Below, one piece after another: positions 1 to 9,133 of a stretch of 64,000 nucleotides of DNA. A model generated the notes under the pieces. The model did not search any database. It saw only the letters and a list, made by a program, of their open reading frames with translations, and was not told where the DNA came from. Every line of letters starts with the position of its first letter. The first letter of the stretch is position 1. Position numbers and translations under genes: made by a program. The DNA is from Actinomycetes bacterium (GTDB lineage: Bacteria > Actinomycetota > Acidimicrobiia > Acidimicrobiales > Palsa-688): NCBI GenBank assembly GCA_021808665.1, contig JAKBBA010000007.1, positions 34,420 to 98,419 of the forward strand, in the 5' to 3' direction.

Positions 1-1081
1 GGGCGGACTCCTGCTCGATCCGGCGTAGGATCGTTGGCAGATCTACCCTGGCTTGTTCACCGTTCAACCTGAACAGCTCGGCGAATCCTTGTATCGACGT
101 GAGTGGAGTGCGCAGCTCGTGCGAGGCGTCGGCGAGGAACTGGCGAAGCCGGATCTCGGTGGCTTCGCGCTCCGCGAACGCCGCTTCTATACCGTCGAGC
201 ATTCTGTTGAGAGCGCTGCCCAGCTCCCCGACCTCGCTGGCCGAGTCCCCAGGGTCGACTCTGAGCCGGAAGTCTCCGGCGGAGATCTGGCCTGCGGTAG
301 CAGCCATCCTCTCCAACGGTCGTAGCCCCCGCCTCATCACAAGCCACGTCCCGACCGAGACGACCAACACCAGAGCGGCGATCGCTGTCGCTTCGATCAC
401 GAGAAGGTGGTCGAGCGAATCCGTCACCTGGGTTGTCGGCGTCGCCAATACGGTCGTGAAGCCGCTTGCGCTTCTGGTGATGATCACTCGGAAGCGGGTC
501 GACCCTCTCGTGGATCCCACCGTGAGCAGACGGGTTTGTGGCCCGGCTGCTGCAACCTCGGCGGGGAGGGCGGGCCGCGAGGTGCCGCTCTCGTAAGAAC
601 CCTGGGCAACGACGGTACCCCCAGGGGCTATCAGCTCTGCGTAGGAGCCGGGCGGAAAGGTCGCCGAGGGAACCGCTGGCTGCCCGCTTTGGGTGGCGGC
701 TCCTGCGAAGTCGCTGGAGTGTGGGCCGACAGCTGTAGTCGGCGCTGACAGCCAAAAGCCGGCGTTTGCGCTGCCCGTAGCCGCCGTAGGTGTAGTTATG
801 TCCGCAGTGCCCCCAGCGGGAGCGCCGGAGCGTTCGCTGCCGTCGGGTCCGTCGCCCACCGGAGGTCCGAAATGTGGGCCAGCGGGGAGGCCCGCCGGAG
901 TGGAGATCCCAGCGGCCGTGTCCAAGTAGGCGCTCACGACGCTGACCGAGCTTCGTAGTTCGCTGTCAAGCAACTGGTAACGGGACCGGCTGTACGCGAT
1001 GTAAGTTGCGGCCACGAACGCGCTTTGAGCCAAGACGACGAGAATCACGAGGGCGGCTACAAGCCTCGACCTGAGAGTCAA
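1..1081 (-). CDS. Sensor histidine kinase, C-terminus cut off by window edge
   Basis: Membrane sensor kinase paired with the response regulator just upstream. Reading the minus strand from TTG at 1081 gives 360 residues without a stop. They comprise an N-terminal membrane helix (about 5-28), an extracytoplasmic region of roughly 190 residues rich in Gly, Pro, Ala, Ser and Thr, a second helix (about 225-249), a HAMP linker containing RRGLRPLERM, and a dimerisation domain with the phospho-acceptor motif ASHELRTPLTS (His about 321). The ATP-binding domain lies beyond position 1. The TTG overlaps the regulator's TGA (TTGA), so translation is probably coupled. No closer ATG is in frame. The sensor region has no fold I recognise, so the signal is unknown. 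The family call is secure; the start is likely. Confidence 0.9.
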   Translation of the reverse strand, partial: MTLRSRLVAALVILVVLAQSAFVAATYIAYSRSRYQLLDSELRSSVSVVSAYLDTAAGISTPAGLPAGPHFGPPVGDGPDGSERSGAPAGGTADITTPTAATGSANAGFWLSAPTTAVGPHSSDFAGAATQSGQPAVPSATFPPGSYAELIAPGGTVVAQGSYESGTSRPALPAEVAAAGPQTRLLTVGSTRGSTRFRVIITRSASGFTTVLATPTTQVTDSLDHLLVIEATAIAALVLVVSVGTWLVMRRGLRPLERMAATAGQISAGDFRLRVDPGDSASEVGELGSALNRMLDGIEAAFAEREATEIRLRQFLADASHELRTPLTSIQGFAELFRLNGEQARVDLPTILRRIEQESA

Positions 1082-1830
1082 CTTCGAGGCAACCTCAAGC
1101 TGTATCCAACCCCCCTGATCGTGTGAATGAGAGGCGGTCCTTCTGCGTCTATCTTCGATCGGAGGTAGCTGATATATGTGTCGAGGACGCTGGTGCTAGA
1201 GCTGAAGGTGTACTGCCAGACCTCTTCGAGGATCTGCTCGCGGGTGACGACCTTCCGAGCGTTCGTCATCAGCAGGTGCAGCAGCCTGAACTCGGTCGGG
1301 GTCAGCTCGATCAGCCTCCCGGATCTCCAGACGTCCCTCGTATCCTCGTCGATTTCGAGGTCGGAGAAGGCCAGCCGTCGCGGGCTATCAGAAGTGTCGC
1401 CGGAGCGGCGCAGGACCGCCCGAACCCGCTCGACGAGTTCCTCGACGCTGAAGGGCTTTGTCACGTAGTCGTCACTGCCCAGGCGCAGGCCTTCCACTTT
1501 GTCCTGGGTGCTGTCGCGCGCTGTCAAGAAGATGATCGGAACGTCTTTTGCAGGTCCTTCACTGCTTCGAAGGCGCCTTGCTACCTCGAAGCCTCCGAGA
1601 TCGGGAAGCATCACGTCCAGTACGACTAGGTCGGGCACTCTATCCCTCAGGGACTCGATGGCGGATGTTCCCGAGGAGGCCTGCTCGACAGCGAATCCGT
1701 TGTAGCTGAGCGCCATAGACAGCAGTTCGGTTATGTGAGCCTCGTCGTCCACGACGAGAACCCGGGGCTTTGACGCCGAGGTGACGGGCGCCTGTGACCC
1801 TACGTCAAGGGGGGATTGGACGCTGTCCAT
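1078..1830 (-). CDS. OmpR/PhoB-family response regulator
   Basis: DNA-binding response regulator of 250 aa, the normal size plus a roughly 20-residue N-terminal tail. The receiver domain (about 22-135) has the acidic pair in VLVVDDE, the phospho-acceptor Asp in LVVLDVMLPD (about 72), a conserved Thr in FLTARD and the Lys in DYVTKPF. The C-terminal winged helix (about 150-248) carries LTPTEFRLLHLL and the characteristic ending YLRSKID...IRGVGYSL. It is co-transcribed with the histidine kinase through a 4-bp TTGA overlap. The regulon cannot be read from the sequence. It resembles the actinobacterial MprA/TrcR type, but that is family resemblance only. Confidence 0.95.
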   Translation of the reverse strand: MDSVQSPLDVGSQAPVTSASKPRVLVVDDEAHITELLSMALSYNGFAVEQASSGTSAIESLRDRVPDLVVLDVMLPDLGGFEVARRLRSSEGPAKDVPIIFLTARDSTQDKVEGLRLGSDDYVTKPFSVEELVERVRAVLRRSGDTSDSPRRLAFSDLEIDEDTRDVWRSGRLIELTPTEFRLLHLLMTNARKVVTREQILEEVWQYTFSSSTSVLDTYISYLRSKIDAEGPPLIHTIRGVGYSLRLPRS

Positions 1831-1895
1831 ATCACCTCAGTGTCGATAGCCAACCTGGGAGAATCCTTCGAGAAAGCTTGGAAAAAGGACATAGT

Positions 1896-2150
1896 TCACC
1901 TGCCCTTGCGCCCCTTGCGCCGTTTCGGTGGGGGTGGCAGGCCAGCAAGGCCGTCTGCAGTGTTGGCCATCCTAGTGGTGGGCCCCCGAGCCCATCCGGC
2001 GTCGGATACGAGGCGTGCCTCCTCGAAAAGGCAACCATCGGGGCAGTCGAAGGGACCTTCGCTGTTGACCGAGAGGCGACATCGCTGCACCAAGTCCCCG
2101 CTCGGTGTGCTTCGACCGAGGTAGTGACGGCAGTTCTCCTTAATTGCCAC
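1896..2150 (-). CDS. Small Cys-rich protein, putative metal-binding
   Basis: An 84-aa ORF from GTG (2150) that looks like a real gene and not a shadow. It has four cysteines in compact motifs (Cys7 in ENCRHYLG, Cys23 in QRCRLSV, Cys36 and Cys40 in FDCPDGCLF), followed by SDAGW and a proline-rich, strongly basic tail (PPPPKRRKGRKGR). The C-x15-C-x12-C-x3-C arrangement suggests a zinc or other metal site, which is inference. It lies 65 bp upstream of the response regulator on the same strand and may share its transcript. It fills most of the 360-bp gap between the two-component genes and the Nudix gene. No clear Shine-Dalgarno sequence is seen. I recall similar short Cys-rich proteins in Acidimicrobiia but cannot name a family. 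Confidence 0.6.
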   Translation of the reverse strand: MAIKENCRHYLGRSTPSGDLVQRCRLSVNSEGPFDCPDGCLFEEARLVSDAGWARGPTTRMANTADGLAGLPPPPKRRKGRKGR

Positions 2151-2193
2151 ACGGGTATTCTGACACGGCGCTTTGGTAGTAGCCTCACAGGCG

Positions 2194-2877
2194 ATGCCCG
2201 AGCGCCCGGTCAGCGACGTGGACTTGGTCCGCTGGAGCGAGTCTTTGGCCGGTATCGCACGGACAGGACTGGCTTTTACCGAGAGCCTCTACGAGCGTGA
2301 GCGTTTCGAGGAGGTCCTCAAGATCGCAGCCGACATACGCGTCGCCTCTGGCTCCGACGAGGGACGCTTCAATCCCTCCGAGGTTGTAGCCGGCTGGTTG
2401 GACAGCGTCGGTACAGGCGTGGCGGGGTACGTAACACCCAAGGTAACGGTGGGGGCGCTCGTCGGCGACGACGACGGAAAGCTCCTTTTAATCCAGCGAG
2501 CGGACTCGGGGGTCTGGTTGTACCCGACCGGTTGGGCGGACGTCGGCTATTCGCCGGCGGAAGTAGTGGTTAAAGAGGTTGAGGAAGAGTCGGGAATTCG
2601 CGCTGAGCCTCTGAGGATCGTCGCGGTGTTCGACGGATTGAGACTCGGAGCTACCGGACTGCCGTTCTACTCGTTGGTGTTTCACTGCAGGGCTGTAGGT
2701 GGATCTCTCAGGCGTCACCCTCTGGAGACCACTGACGTCGGGTGGTTCTCCGAGGACGAGTTGCCTTCCCCCTTAGCGGGGGGAGGCCGCTGGGTGCGTC
2801 TGGCTTTCGACGCGATCAGAGGACTGCCCTGCGAGGTGGCTTTTGACCGGCCCCGTCCCAGCGCGTGGAGGAGTTGA
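2194..2877 (+). CDS. Nudix hydrolase with N-terminal Nudix_hydro_N domain
   Basis: Predicted nucleoside-diphosphate-linked hydrolase, about 227 aa from ATG 2194; a TTG at 2173 would add seven residues. Residues 1-60 are the helical N-terminal domain (SLYERERFEEVLKIAADI) typical of the Nudix subfamily that acts on nucleotide sugars or modified nucleosides. The Nudix core follows, with the box GWADVGYSPAEVVVKEVEEE then SGI. The usual first Glu is Tyr and the Arg of REU is Lys. I believe similar changes occur in this subfamily, and the metal-binding EVEEESG stays intact. The 3' end overlaps the next gene by 35 bp. The substrate is unknown. Confidence 0.85.
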   Translation: MPERPVSDVDLVRWSESLAGIARTGLAFTESLYERERFEEVLKIAADIRVASGSDEGRFNPSEVVAGWLDSVGTGVAGYVTPKVTVGALVGDDDGKLLLIQRADSGVWLYPTGWADVGYSPAEVVVKEVEEESGIRAEPLRIVAVFDGLRLGATGLPFYSLVFHCRAVGGSLRRHPLETTDVGWFSEDELPSPLAGGGRWVRLAFDAIRGLPCEVAFDRPRPSAWRS

Positions 2878-3478
2878 ACACCTGCTCCGCCAGTCCTTCG
2901 GGGTTCGTCCGGCAGCGTCACGCCTAGGCTCTGGCGAGCTCAAGTCGGTGCTTACCGCGCTCGGGGAGGCTGGCCGTACCGCTAAGGCCCTCGACGCGGA
3001 GGTCGACGAGGCAATGAATACGCTCGTCTCACTGAGTCCGTTGTCTAGCGTGCTGGGAGTTGATTACATGGACCGGCTGGCCCGGCCGGTGGCGAGCCTG
3101 ACTCCGGTGATCGGCGTCGCCTTGGTAGGCAGGACCTACGTGGCTCATATGGCGCTAGAGCGTGATCCAGCGCGTTTTGGCGTCACCGACGTGCCGATTA
3201 TCGGAGGGCTTCCGTCCCCGAGGAATGGTCGCCTACCCCAGGATTTGCTGTCAAGAGTAGTGAAGGCGAGCCGGGGTAGCGGGTTTTGGGCGCTTTGTGC
3301 TTTGGGGCATGGCGAATGGGAAGGCTTCGTCGCATGTCTGACCAAGAGGGCGCACGACCTGGCAGGGTCAGCTAGCGAATACGTGGCGACCGAAGTTGTG
3401 GACGGCGTGGCTCGCTTCGCTTGGGTTCTCCGCCAGGCTGACATTTTCTACGGTTACGAACCCGAAGTAGCCGGCTGA
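2843..3478 (+). CDS. Hypothetical protein coupled to the Nudix gene
   Basis: I do not recognise this protein of about 211 aa. The start is uncertain: TTG 2843 overlaps the Nudix gene by 35 bp, and a GTG about 100 bp further in is also possible. It has no signal peptide or clear membrane span. It is an alpha/beta-looking soluble protein with SPLSSVLGVDYMDRL and a VIGVALVGR stretch, and ends with WVLRQADIFYGYEPEV. Overlap and shared strand suggest co-translation with the Nudix hydrolase. Codon use is ordinary for the window, and the opposite strand holds only broken reading, so it is probably a real gene. Confidence 0.6.
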   Translation: MTGPVPARGGVEHLLRQSFGVRPAASRLGSGELKSVLTALGEAGRTAKALDAEVDEAMNTLVSLSPLSSVLGVDYMDRLARPVASLTPVIGVALVGRTYVAHMALERDPARFGVTDVPIIGGLPSPRNGRLPQDLLSRVVKASRGSGFWALCALGHGEWEGFVACLTKRAHDLAGSASEYVATEVVDGVARFAWVLRQADIFYGYEPEVAG

Positions 3479-3571
3479 AGGACTGACGGCATCATCAGCG
3501 GACGCACCTTGGCACACCCGGCCCTGGCGAGGGATGCCGTGGTGATGCCATCCTGAGTTCGACGGCTCGGC

Positions 3572-4450
3572 TCAGTCGGTGCTTCGGTGATCTTCTAGGA
3601 ACTGTTCCACCTCGGCGGCGAGGCTGTGGGAGTCCTCTAGGTGCAGGCTCTCCTCCTCAGAAACGTCGCCCCAGTCAGTGTCACCCTGATTTTCGAGGGC
3701 CGCCACGTACGCGGCTGCCTCGGCGTCGTCTGCGATGCGCTCGTCGACACGCCGCTCGTAGTCGCGGGCGGCGACCCGCAATTCGTGGGCGTCTACCGGT
3801 GCTCCGAGCAGACCACTGGAACGTTCTACCAGGGCGAGGGCAGCCTTCGGCGAGGTAAGCTGGTGCACGTAGTGGGGCACGGCAGCCCACAACGAAGCCG
3901 TGGGTATCCCGCTCCCGCTGAAAGCGGCGCTGAGGACTCCGATGATCCCGGTAGGTCCCTCGTAGCGCGGACGGACCAAGCAGAGCCGCTCTGCAAGCTC
4001 CCGGTCGTCCGAAGCTCCCGAGACGCGCGCTGGGGCGCTATGGGCGACGTCGGCCAGCAAGGCCCCGAGGGTTACGGCCATCTCAGCCCCTAGGTGCACG
4101 GCAGCCTCCACGACTAGGGCAGCGAAGGTCTTCCAGCGAAGCTGGGGTTCGACTCCTCGGACTATTACCAGGTCGTGGTTGGAGCCTGGGATGCGAGCCC
4201 CGAGGATCTCGGTGTCGGGCCAGACAATCTCCCGGGCAGAGTTCTCTCCGACGGCCACTTCGGGCCTGGTCGAGGTGAAGTCGTAGAATTCCTCGGCGTC
4301 GATAGTCGCGACCGGCTCGGCCCGCCAGGCTCTGGCGAGGTAGGACGCGGCGAGCGAAGCCGCCTCGCCGGCGTCGTTCCATCCCTCGAAGGCGACGACG
4401 AGGATCGGCCGCCGCAGGGTCATCTCCTGTTCCCAGCGCAGTGACTGCAC
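3572..4450 (-). CDS. PAC2-family protein
   Basis: PAC2 domain protein (fold of the eukaryotic proteasome assembly chaperone 2), 292 aa from GTG 4450; a frame extension to 4498 would run into the divergent helicase. Key features are VVAFEGWNDAGEAAS near the N-terminus, EFYDFTSTRP, an IVRGVEPQLRW strand, GALLADVAHSAP, and GIIGVLSAAFSGSGIP, followed by the long acidic C-terminal helix (DYERRVDERIADDAEA and an EEESLHLED tail) common in actinobacterial members. Actinobacteria encode PAC2 proteins alongside the proteasome system, but the exact role is unproved. It is divergent from the Lhr helicase with little or no intergenic space. Confidence 0.85.
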   Translation of the reverse strand: MQSLRWEQEMTLRRPILVVAFEGWNDAGEAASLAASYLARAWRAEPVATIDAEEFYDFTSTRPEVAVGENSAREIVWPDTEILGARIPGSNHDLVIVRGVEPQLRWKTFAALVVEAAVHLGAEMAVTLGALLADVAHSAPARVSGASDDRELAERLCLVRPRYEGPTGIIGVLSAAFSGSGIPTASLWAAVPHYVHQLTSPKAALALVERSSGLLGAPVDAHELRVAARDYERRVDERIADDAEAAAYVAALENQGDTDWGDVSEEESLHLEDSHSLAAEVEQFLEDHRSTD

Positions 4451-4492
4451 CCATTGACCATACCCGCCATCGGAGCCAAATCGCGAGACCCC

Positions 4493-7400
4493 GTGCACCT
4501 TGGTCCCGCCTTGGCCGTAGCCTCTGGAGGCGTGGATTTCTCCCAGCCGACCAAGTCATGGTTCCAGGCCGCCTTCGAGGGCCCGACCGAGGCACAAACG
4601 CGCGGCTGGGAGTCGATCGCCAAAGGGGATCACACTTTGATTCTCGCCCCGACCGGCTCCGGCAAGACCCTGGCGGCTTTCCTGTGGGCGCTGGATCGGA
4701 TTTTCACTACGCCGGGTGGCGCCGGTTGCCGTGTCCTTTATGTCAGTCCACTCAAAGCTCTGGCTTATGACGTGGCGCGCAACTTGCGCGCTCCGCTTGC
4801 CGGCATAACCATTCAAGCAGCCCGGGCTGGTGTCACCCTTCCCGAGGTTCGGGTCGGGATCCGCAGCGGGGATACCAGCCCGCAGGAGCGTCGCGAGATG
4901 GCGCGACGACCGCCGGACATTCTTATCACGACTCCTGAGTCGCTCTATCTGCTGCTCACCTCGTCCGCTAGGCACATTCTAAAAAGCGTGCAGCACGTGA
5001 TAGTCGACGAGATTCACGCGGTCGCCGGCACGAAGCGTGGCGTGCACCTCGCCTTGTCGCTGGAGCGGTTGGAGGACCTAGCCGACCAGCCTCCTCAGCG
5101 AATCGGGCTTTCGGCGACCCAGAGGCCCCTGGACGAGCTCGCCCGATTCTTGGGCGGTCACGTGAGCGGCGCTCCAAGGCCTGTGAGCGTAGTTGACGCC
5201 GGGGTTCGCAAGGCCATGGAGCTTAAGATCGTCGTGCCAGTTGACGACATGGGGGACCTGGCCCGACCTGCCGGAGATCGCCTCGGTGGGCCTGCCATCA
5301 CTACGGGCGAGCCCGACTCACAAAGTTCCCCAACACCGGCTGTCGGATCTATCTGGCCCGCCGTGTACCCTGAGCTGCTCAACTTGATCCGCCAGCATCG
5401 TTCCACCCTGGTGTTCGTCAACTCGCGGCGCCTCGCCGAACGTTTGGCGGCGCGCCTGAACGAGATGGCCAGCGAGGACATGACGTGGACAACCAGCGCG
5501 TCAACTTTCATGGGTCAGGGAGCACCCAGCGACCTGGTGCGGGCCCATCACGGTTCGATAGCTCGCGAGCAGCGACTCGAGATCGAAAACGCCCTAAAGG
5601 CTGGAACCCTACCGGCTCTGGTAGCCACCTCGAGCCTGGAGCTCGGAATCGACATGGGATCTGTCGACCTGGTCGTCCAAGTCGAGTCGCCTTCGTCTGT
5701 GTCGTCAGGACTCCAGAGGATAGGGCGCGCTGGTCACAGAGTAGGAGAGCCATCCAAGGGCAGGATCTTCCCGAAGTACCGCCACGACCTGCTTGTTGCA
5801 GCAGCAGTCGTCGAACGGATGCACGCAGGGGCGGTCGAGCACACGAAGGTTATCCGGAACCCTCTCGACGTGCTCGCGCAGCAGATCGTCGCTGAGGTCG
5901 CCGCAGCCAACGAGCCGGTAGCGGTCGACCGGATCGCAGCCATGGTTAGACGGGCTTACTCCTTCGTGGAGCTACCCGATGACGCTCTGTACGGGGTGCT
6001 CGACATGCTGAGCGGTCGCTACCCGACCGACGAGTACGCAGATCTGAGGCCTCGTCTGAACTGGGACAGGACCGCGTCGACCCTCGAAGCTCGCCCGGGA
6101 ACGCAGATGCTGGCAGTGACCTCCGGCGGCACCATCCCCGACCGGGGACTCTACGGGGTGTTCACCCCAGGGGGCGGCCGGGTCGGCGAGCTCGACGAGG
6201 AGATGGTCTACGAGTCCCGGGTTGGCGAGACGTTCCTCCTTGGCGCCACGACCTGGCGGATCCTCGACATCACCCGGGATCGTGTCGTAGTCGAACCGGC
6301 TCCCGGGATGCCCGGCAAGATGCCCTTCTGGCACGGCGACACTCCGGCAAGACCCTACGAGCTGGGGGTTGCGATCGGAGAGTTCACCCGTACGCTCCGG
6401 GATCGCTCTGACGAAGACCTGGTGGCATCGTGCGGCCTTGACGAGCGGGCGCTCGGCAACCTTCGCCGTTACGTGGACGAGGAGCGCGAAGCCACTGGAG
6501 GTCTAGTAGCCTCCGACCGCCAGATCGTGGTGGAACGCTTTCGCGACGAGTTGGGCGACTGGAGGGTGGCGATCCTCTCTCCGTTCGGAGCCAGAGTCCA
6601 CGCCCCTTGGGCACTGGGCGTCGAAGCTCAGCTCGAGCGGCGCTTCGGGATGTCGTGCCAGGCGTTGTGGAGCGACGACGGGATCATGATCCGGTTCGCC
6701 GAGGCGGAAGCACCCCCGTCGCTCAGTGAACTGCTGCTCGACCCGGACAGCTTGGACGAGCTTGTGGTAGCTGCGACGGGCGGCTCTTCGCTGTTCGCAG
6801 GCCGTTTCCGTGAGAACGCCGCCCGGTCGCTACTGCTTCCCCGTCGCAGGCCGGGCAGTCGCACGCCGCTGTGGCAGCTACGTCAGCGTGCAGCGGACCT
6901 GCTCGGGGTGGCGACACGTCACGGCTCGTTCCCGGTCCTGCTCGAAACTTACCGCGAGTGTCTCCAGGACGTCTTCGACCTTCCAGCCTTGGAGGGCCTT
7001 CTAAAGGACGTGCGCTCAAGGAGAGTGAAGATAGACGAGGTTGAGCTCGTCGATCCGTCACCTTTCGCAAGCGGCCTTGTCATGTCGTTCATTGCTCAGT
7101 TCATGTACGAAGGCGACGCTCCCATCGCCGAGCGTCGGGCGCAGGCTCTCACGTTGGACCGCAGGATGCTTTCGGAGCTGCTCGGATCTGACGAGCTGAG
7201 GGATCTCCTGGATACTGACGTGCTCGACGATCTTGAGGACGAGATGCAGTTCCGACGGGATGATCGCCGCGTGACCAGCCTCGAAGGGGTGGCCGACATG
7301 CTTCGTCGGATCGGTGACCTGTCAGCCGGGGAGCTGGAGCAGCGCTGTAGCTCAGTCGGGTTGGCCAGGCAAGCCTGGGATGGGCTTGTCGACGCTCGCC

Positions 7401-9091
7401 GGGCCGTAGTGGTGCGCGTCGGGGGCGAGCAGAGGCTAATTTCGGTCGAGGATGCCGCCCGTTACCGAGATGGCGTCGGAGCGGTGCTGGCGCCGGGGCT
7501 CCCCGATGTCCTCCTGGAACCGGTTCCGGACGCCCTGATCCAGCTGGTCCGACGATGGGCCCGAACCCACGGCCCTTTCGACGTCGGCCAGCCCGCCGAG
7601 CGCTTCGGCGTCAGCCCAGTCGAGATGTCGGCGACTCTGGGCTTCCTAGTTAGCAGTGGAAAGGTGCTCAAAGGAGGCTTCCGGCCAGGTGGAGTGGGCG
7701 GGCACGAGTTCTGCGACGCAGAGGTGCTGCGCGTCGCCCGCCGCCGGTGCCTTGCGGCTCTGCGCAAGGAGGTCGAGCCGGTCGACGCGGCTGCCCTTGC
7801 AGGTTTCCTTCCGGTCTGGCACGGGGCTGCAGCCTTCGGTGAGAAAGCCGAGCGGGGCGGGGCTGACCGACTCTTGGAGGTGATAGGACAGCTTGAAGCC
7901 CTACCCTTGGCTGTTTCCCATCTCGAAGCCGACGTGCTCGAACAGCGGGTTAGGGGATACCAGGGGCAGCTTCTCGACGAGTTAGTAGCCGCTGGAGAGG
8001 TGATGTGGGTGGGCGCCGGGTCTCTGGGTGCCTCCGACGGACGGGTAGTGCTGGCCAGAAGGGACCAGGCGGAGATTCTGCTGCCCCGCTTTGGACACAC
8101 AGGAGCTAGGGCCGCTGACTTCGACGGTGACGTCCACGAGCACATCAGGGAGACCCTCCGCCTGAGAGGAGCGTGCTTTTACCGCGACCTGGTCGTTCCG
8201 GGGTTGACTGACCGGGAGCTCACCGTCGCCGTCTGGGACCTTGCATGGGCGGGGGAGGTCACCTCTGACAGCTTCGCTGCGCTTCGAGCCGCTACGCGAA
8301 GTCAACGGGCGGCGCGCCGCGGCCGGCCGTCCTCGAAGCTACTCGAAGCGGGCTCGGCCGCCTCGTCGCGACGTCACTTAGGGTATCGGCCGGCAGCACC
8401 GCGCGCAGCCGTGCCGGCGGCACTCCAAGGCCGTTGGTCGCTCGTGGATCGCGAGCTAGGTCCACCACAGGGTGTGCCCGCGTCGCCGGCAGCTACGAGT
8501 GCGGCCTTTGTTGCGGTGTCGGTCCTCATGGAGCGTTACGGTGTCCTCACCCGGGACGCGGTGCGATCTGAGGCTTTGCCGGGCGGCTTTACGTCTATCT
8601 ACCAGGTTCTTCGAAGCCTCGAAGAGGCCGGAAGGGTCCGGCGCGGCTACTTCGTGGCGGGGCTGGGAGCCGCACAGTTCGCCTTGCCCGGTGCCGTCGA
8701 CCGTTTGCGTTCCGAGGTGCGCGACGCATCGTCACGCCAAGTGGGCGAAGGCCACCGGGTTCATCTGCTTGCAGCAACGGACCCGGCCAATCCATACGGT
8801 TCCGCTCTGCCGTGGCCGGTGAAAGGGCCAAGCCGTGCCGTCGGCGCGTACGTGGTCCTCGTCGACGGCCGAGGATGCGCATACATCGAGCGGGGTCTCG
8901 GAGGGCTGACGGCGCTAGCGGACCTCGACGGGTCGTGGGAGGTGGCGGTCTGCAGGACACTCGCCGGCGCGGTCGGAGAGGGACGCTGGCCTCGCCTAGT
9001 CCTTAGTCGATACCCTGAAGGCTTAGAAGCTCCGCTCTTAGGCGCCGGTTTCGTGCCCGGCCCCAAGGGCATGGTCCTTTACCGCCGCTAG
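4493..9091 (+). CDS. lhr: Lhr-type large ATP-dependent helicase
   Basis: Very large SF2 helicase, about 1,530 aa, the full length of bacterial Lhr. Helicase motifs run in order: APTGSGKT (Walker A, near residue 55), TPESLYLLL, VDEIHAVAG (motif II), LSATQRP (III), VATSSLELGIDMG (V) and QRIGRAGHR (VI). The rest is the long Lhr-specific C-terminal region with winged-helix-like segments. A low-complexity basic stretch near 8290-8420 (RSQRAARRGRPSS) looks like a linker. Known Lhr proteins are 3'-to-5' helicases linked to DNA repair. Starts at TTG 4454, GTG 4493 or GTG 4532 are all possible, and none has a well-spaced ribosome site. The GNAT gene follows 42 bp downstream. Confidence 0.93.
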   Translation: MHLGPALAVASGGVDFSQPTKSWFQAAFEGPTEAQTRGWESIAKGDHTLILAPTGSGKTLAAFLWALDRIFTTPGGAGCRVLYVSPLKALAYDVARNLRAPLAGITIQAARAGVTLPEVRVGIRSGDTSPQERREMARRPPDILITTPESLYLLLTSSARHILKSVQHVIVDEIHAVAGTKRGVHLALSLERLEDLADQPPQRIGLSATQRPLDELARFLGGHVSGAPRPVSVVDAGVRKAMELKIVVPVDDMGDLARPAGDRLGGPAITTGEPDSQSSPTPAVGSIWPAVYPELLNLIRQHRSTLVFVNSRRLAERLAARLNEMASEDMTWTTSASTFMGQGAPSDLVRAHHGSIAREQRLEIENALKAGTLPALVATSSLELGIDMGSVDLVVQVESPSSVSSGLQRIGRAGHRVGEPSKGRIFPKYRHDLLVAAAVVERMHAGAVEHTKVIRNPLDVLAQQIVAEVAAANEPVAVDRIAAMVRRAYSFVELPDDALYGVLDMLSGRYPTDEYADLRPRLNWDRTASTLEARPGTQMLAVTSGGTIPDRGLYGVFTPGGGRVGELDEEMVYESRVGETFLLGATTWRILDITRDRVVVEPAPGMPGKMPFWHGDTPARPYELGVAIGEFTRTLRDRSDEDLVASCGLDERALGNLRRYVDEEREATGGLVASDRQIVVERFRDELGDWRVAILSPFGARVHAPWALGVEAQLERRFGMSCQALWSDDGIMIRFAEAEAPPSLSELLLDPDSLDELVVAATGGSSLFAGRFRENAARSLLLPRRRPGSRTPLWQLRQRAADLLGVATRHGSFPVLLETYRECLQDVFDLPALEGLLKDVRSRRVKIDEVELVDPSPFASGLVMSFIAQFMYEGDAPIAERRAQALTLDRRMLSELLGSDELRDLLDTDVLDDLEDEMQFRRDDRRVTSLEGVADMLRRIGDLSAGELEQRCSSVGLARQAWDGLVDARRAVVVRVGGEQRLISVEDAARYRDGVGAVLAPGLPDVLLEPVPDALIQLVRRWARTHGPFDVGQPAERFGVSPVEMSATLGFLVSSGKVLKGGFRPGGVGGHEFCDAEVLRVARRRCLAALRKEVEPVDAAALAGFLPVWHGAAAFGEKAERGGADRLLEVIGQLEALPLAVSHLEADVLEQRVRGYQGQLLDELVAAGEVMWVGAGSLGASDGRVVLARRDQAEILLPRFGHTGARAADFDGDVHEHIRETLRLRGACFYRDLVVPGLTDRELTVAVWDLAWAGEVTSDSFAALRAATRSQRAARRGRPSSKLLEAGSAASSRRHLGYRPAAPRAAVPAALQGRWSLVDRELGPPQGVPASPAATSAAFVAVSVLMERYGVLTRDAVRSEALPGGFTSIYQVLRSLEEAGRVRRGYFVAGLGAAQFALPGAVDRLRSEVRDASSRQVGEGHRVHLLAATDPANPYGSALPWPVKGPSRAVGAYVVLVDGRGCAYIERGLGGLTALADLDGSWEVAVCRTLAGAVGEGRWPRLVLSRYPEGLEAPLLGAGFVPGPKGMVLYRR

Positions 9092-9133
9092 GGCCAGCGG
9101 CGGTCGGTCGCCATCGACGAAGGCTATCGTCGG

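Noticed and set aside
57..755. Minus-strand ORF of 232 aa in the kinase region
   Set aside because: Arg-rich out-of-frame reading of the histidine kinase gene; the kinase frame has clear membrane, HAMP and HisKA motifs.
3488..3549. Possible terminator between the hypothetical gene and the PAC2 gene
   Set aside because: Seven-nt complementary arms are separated by 48 nt with no compact stem, so support is too weak.
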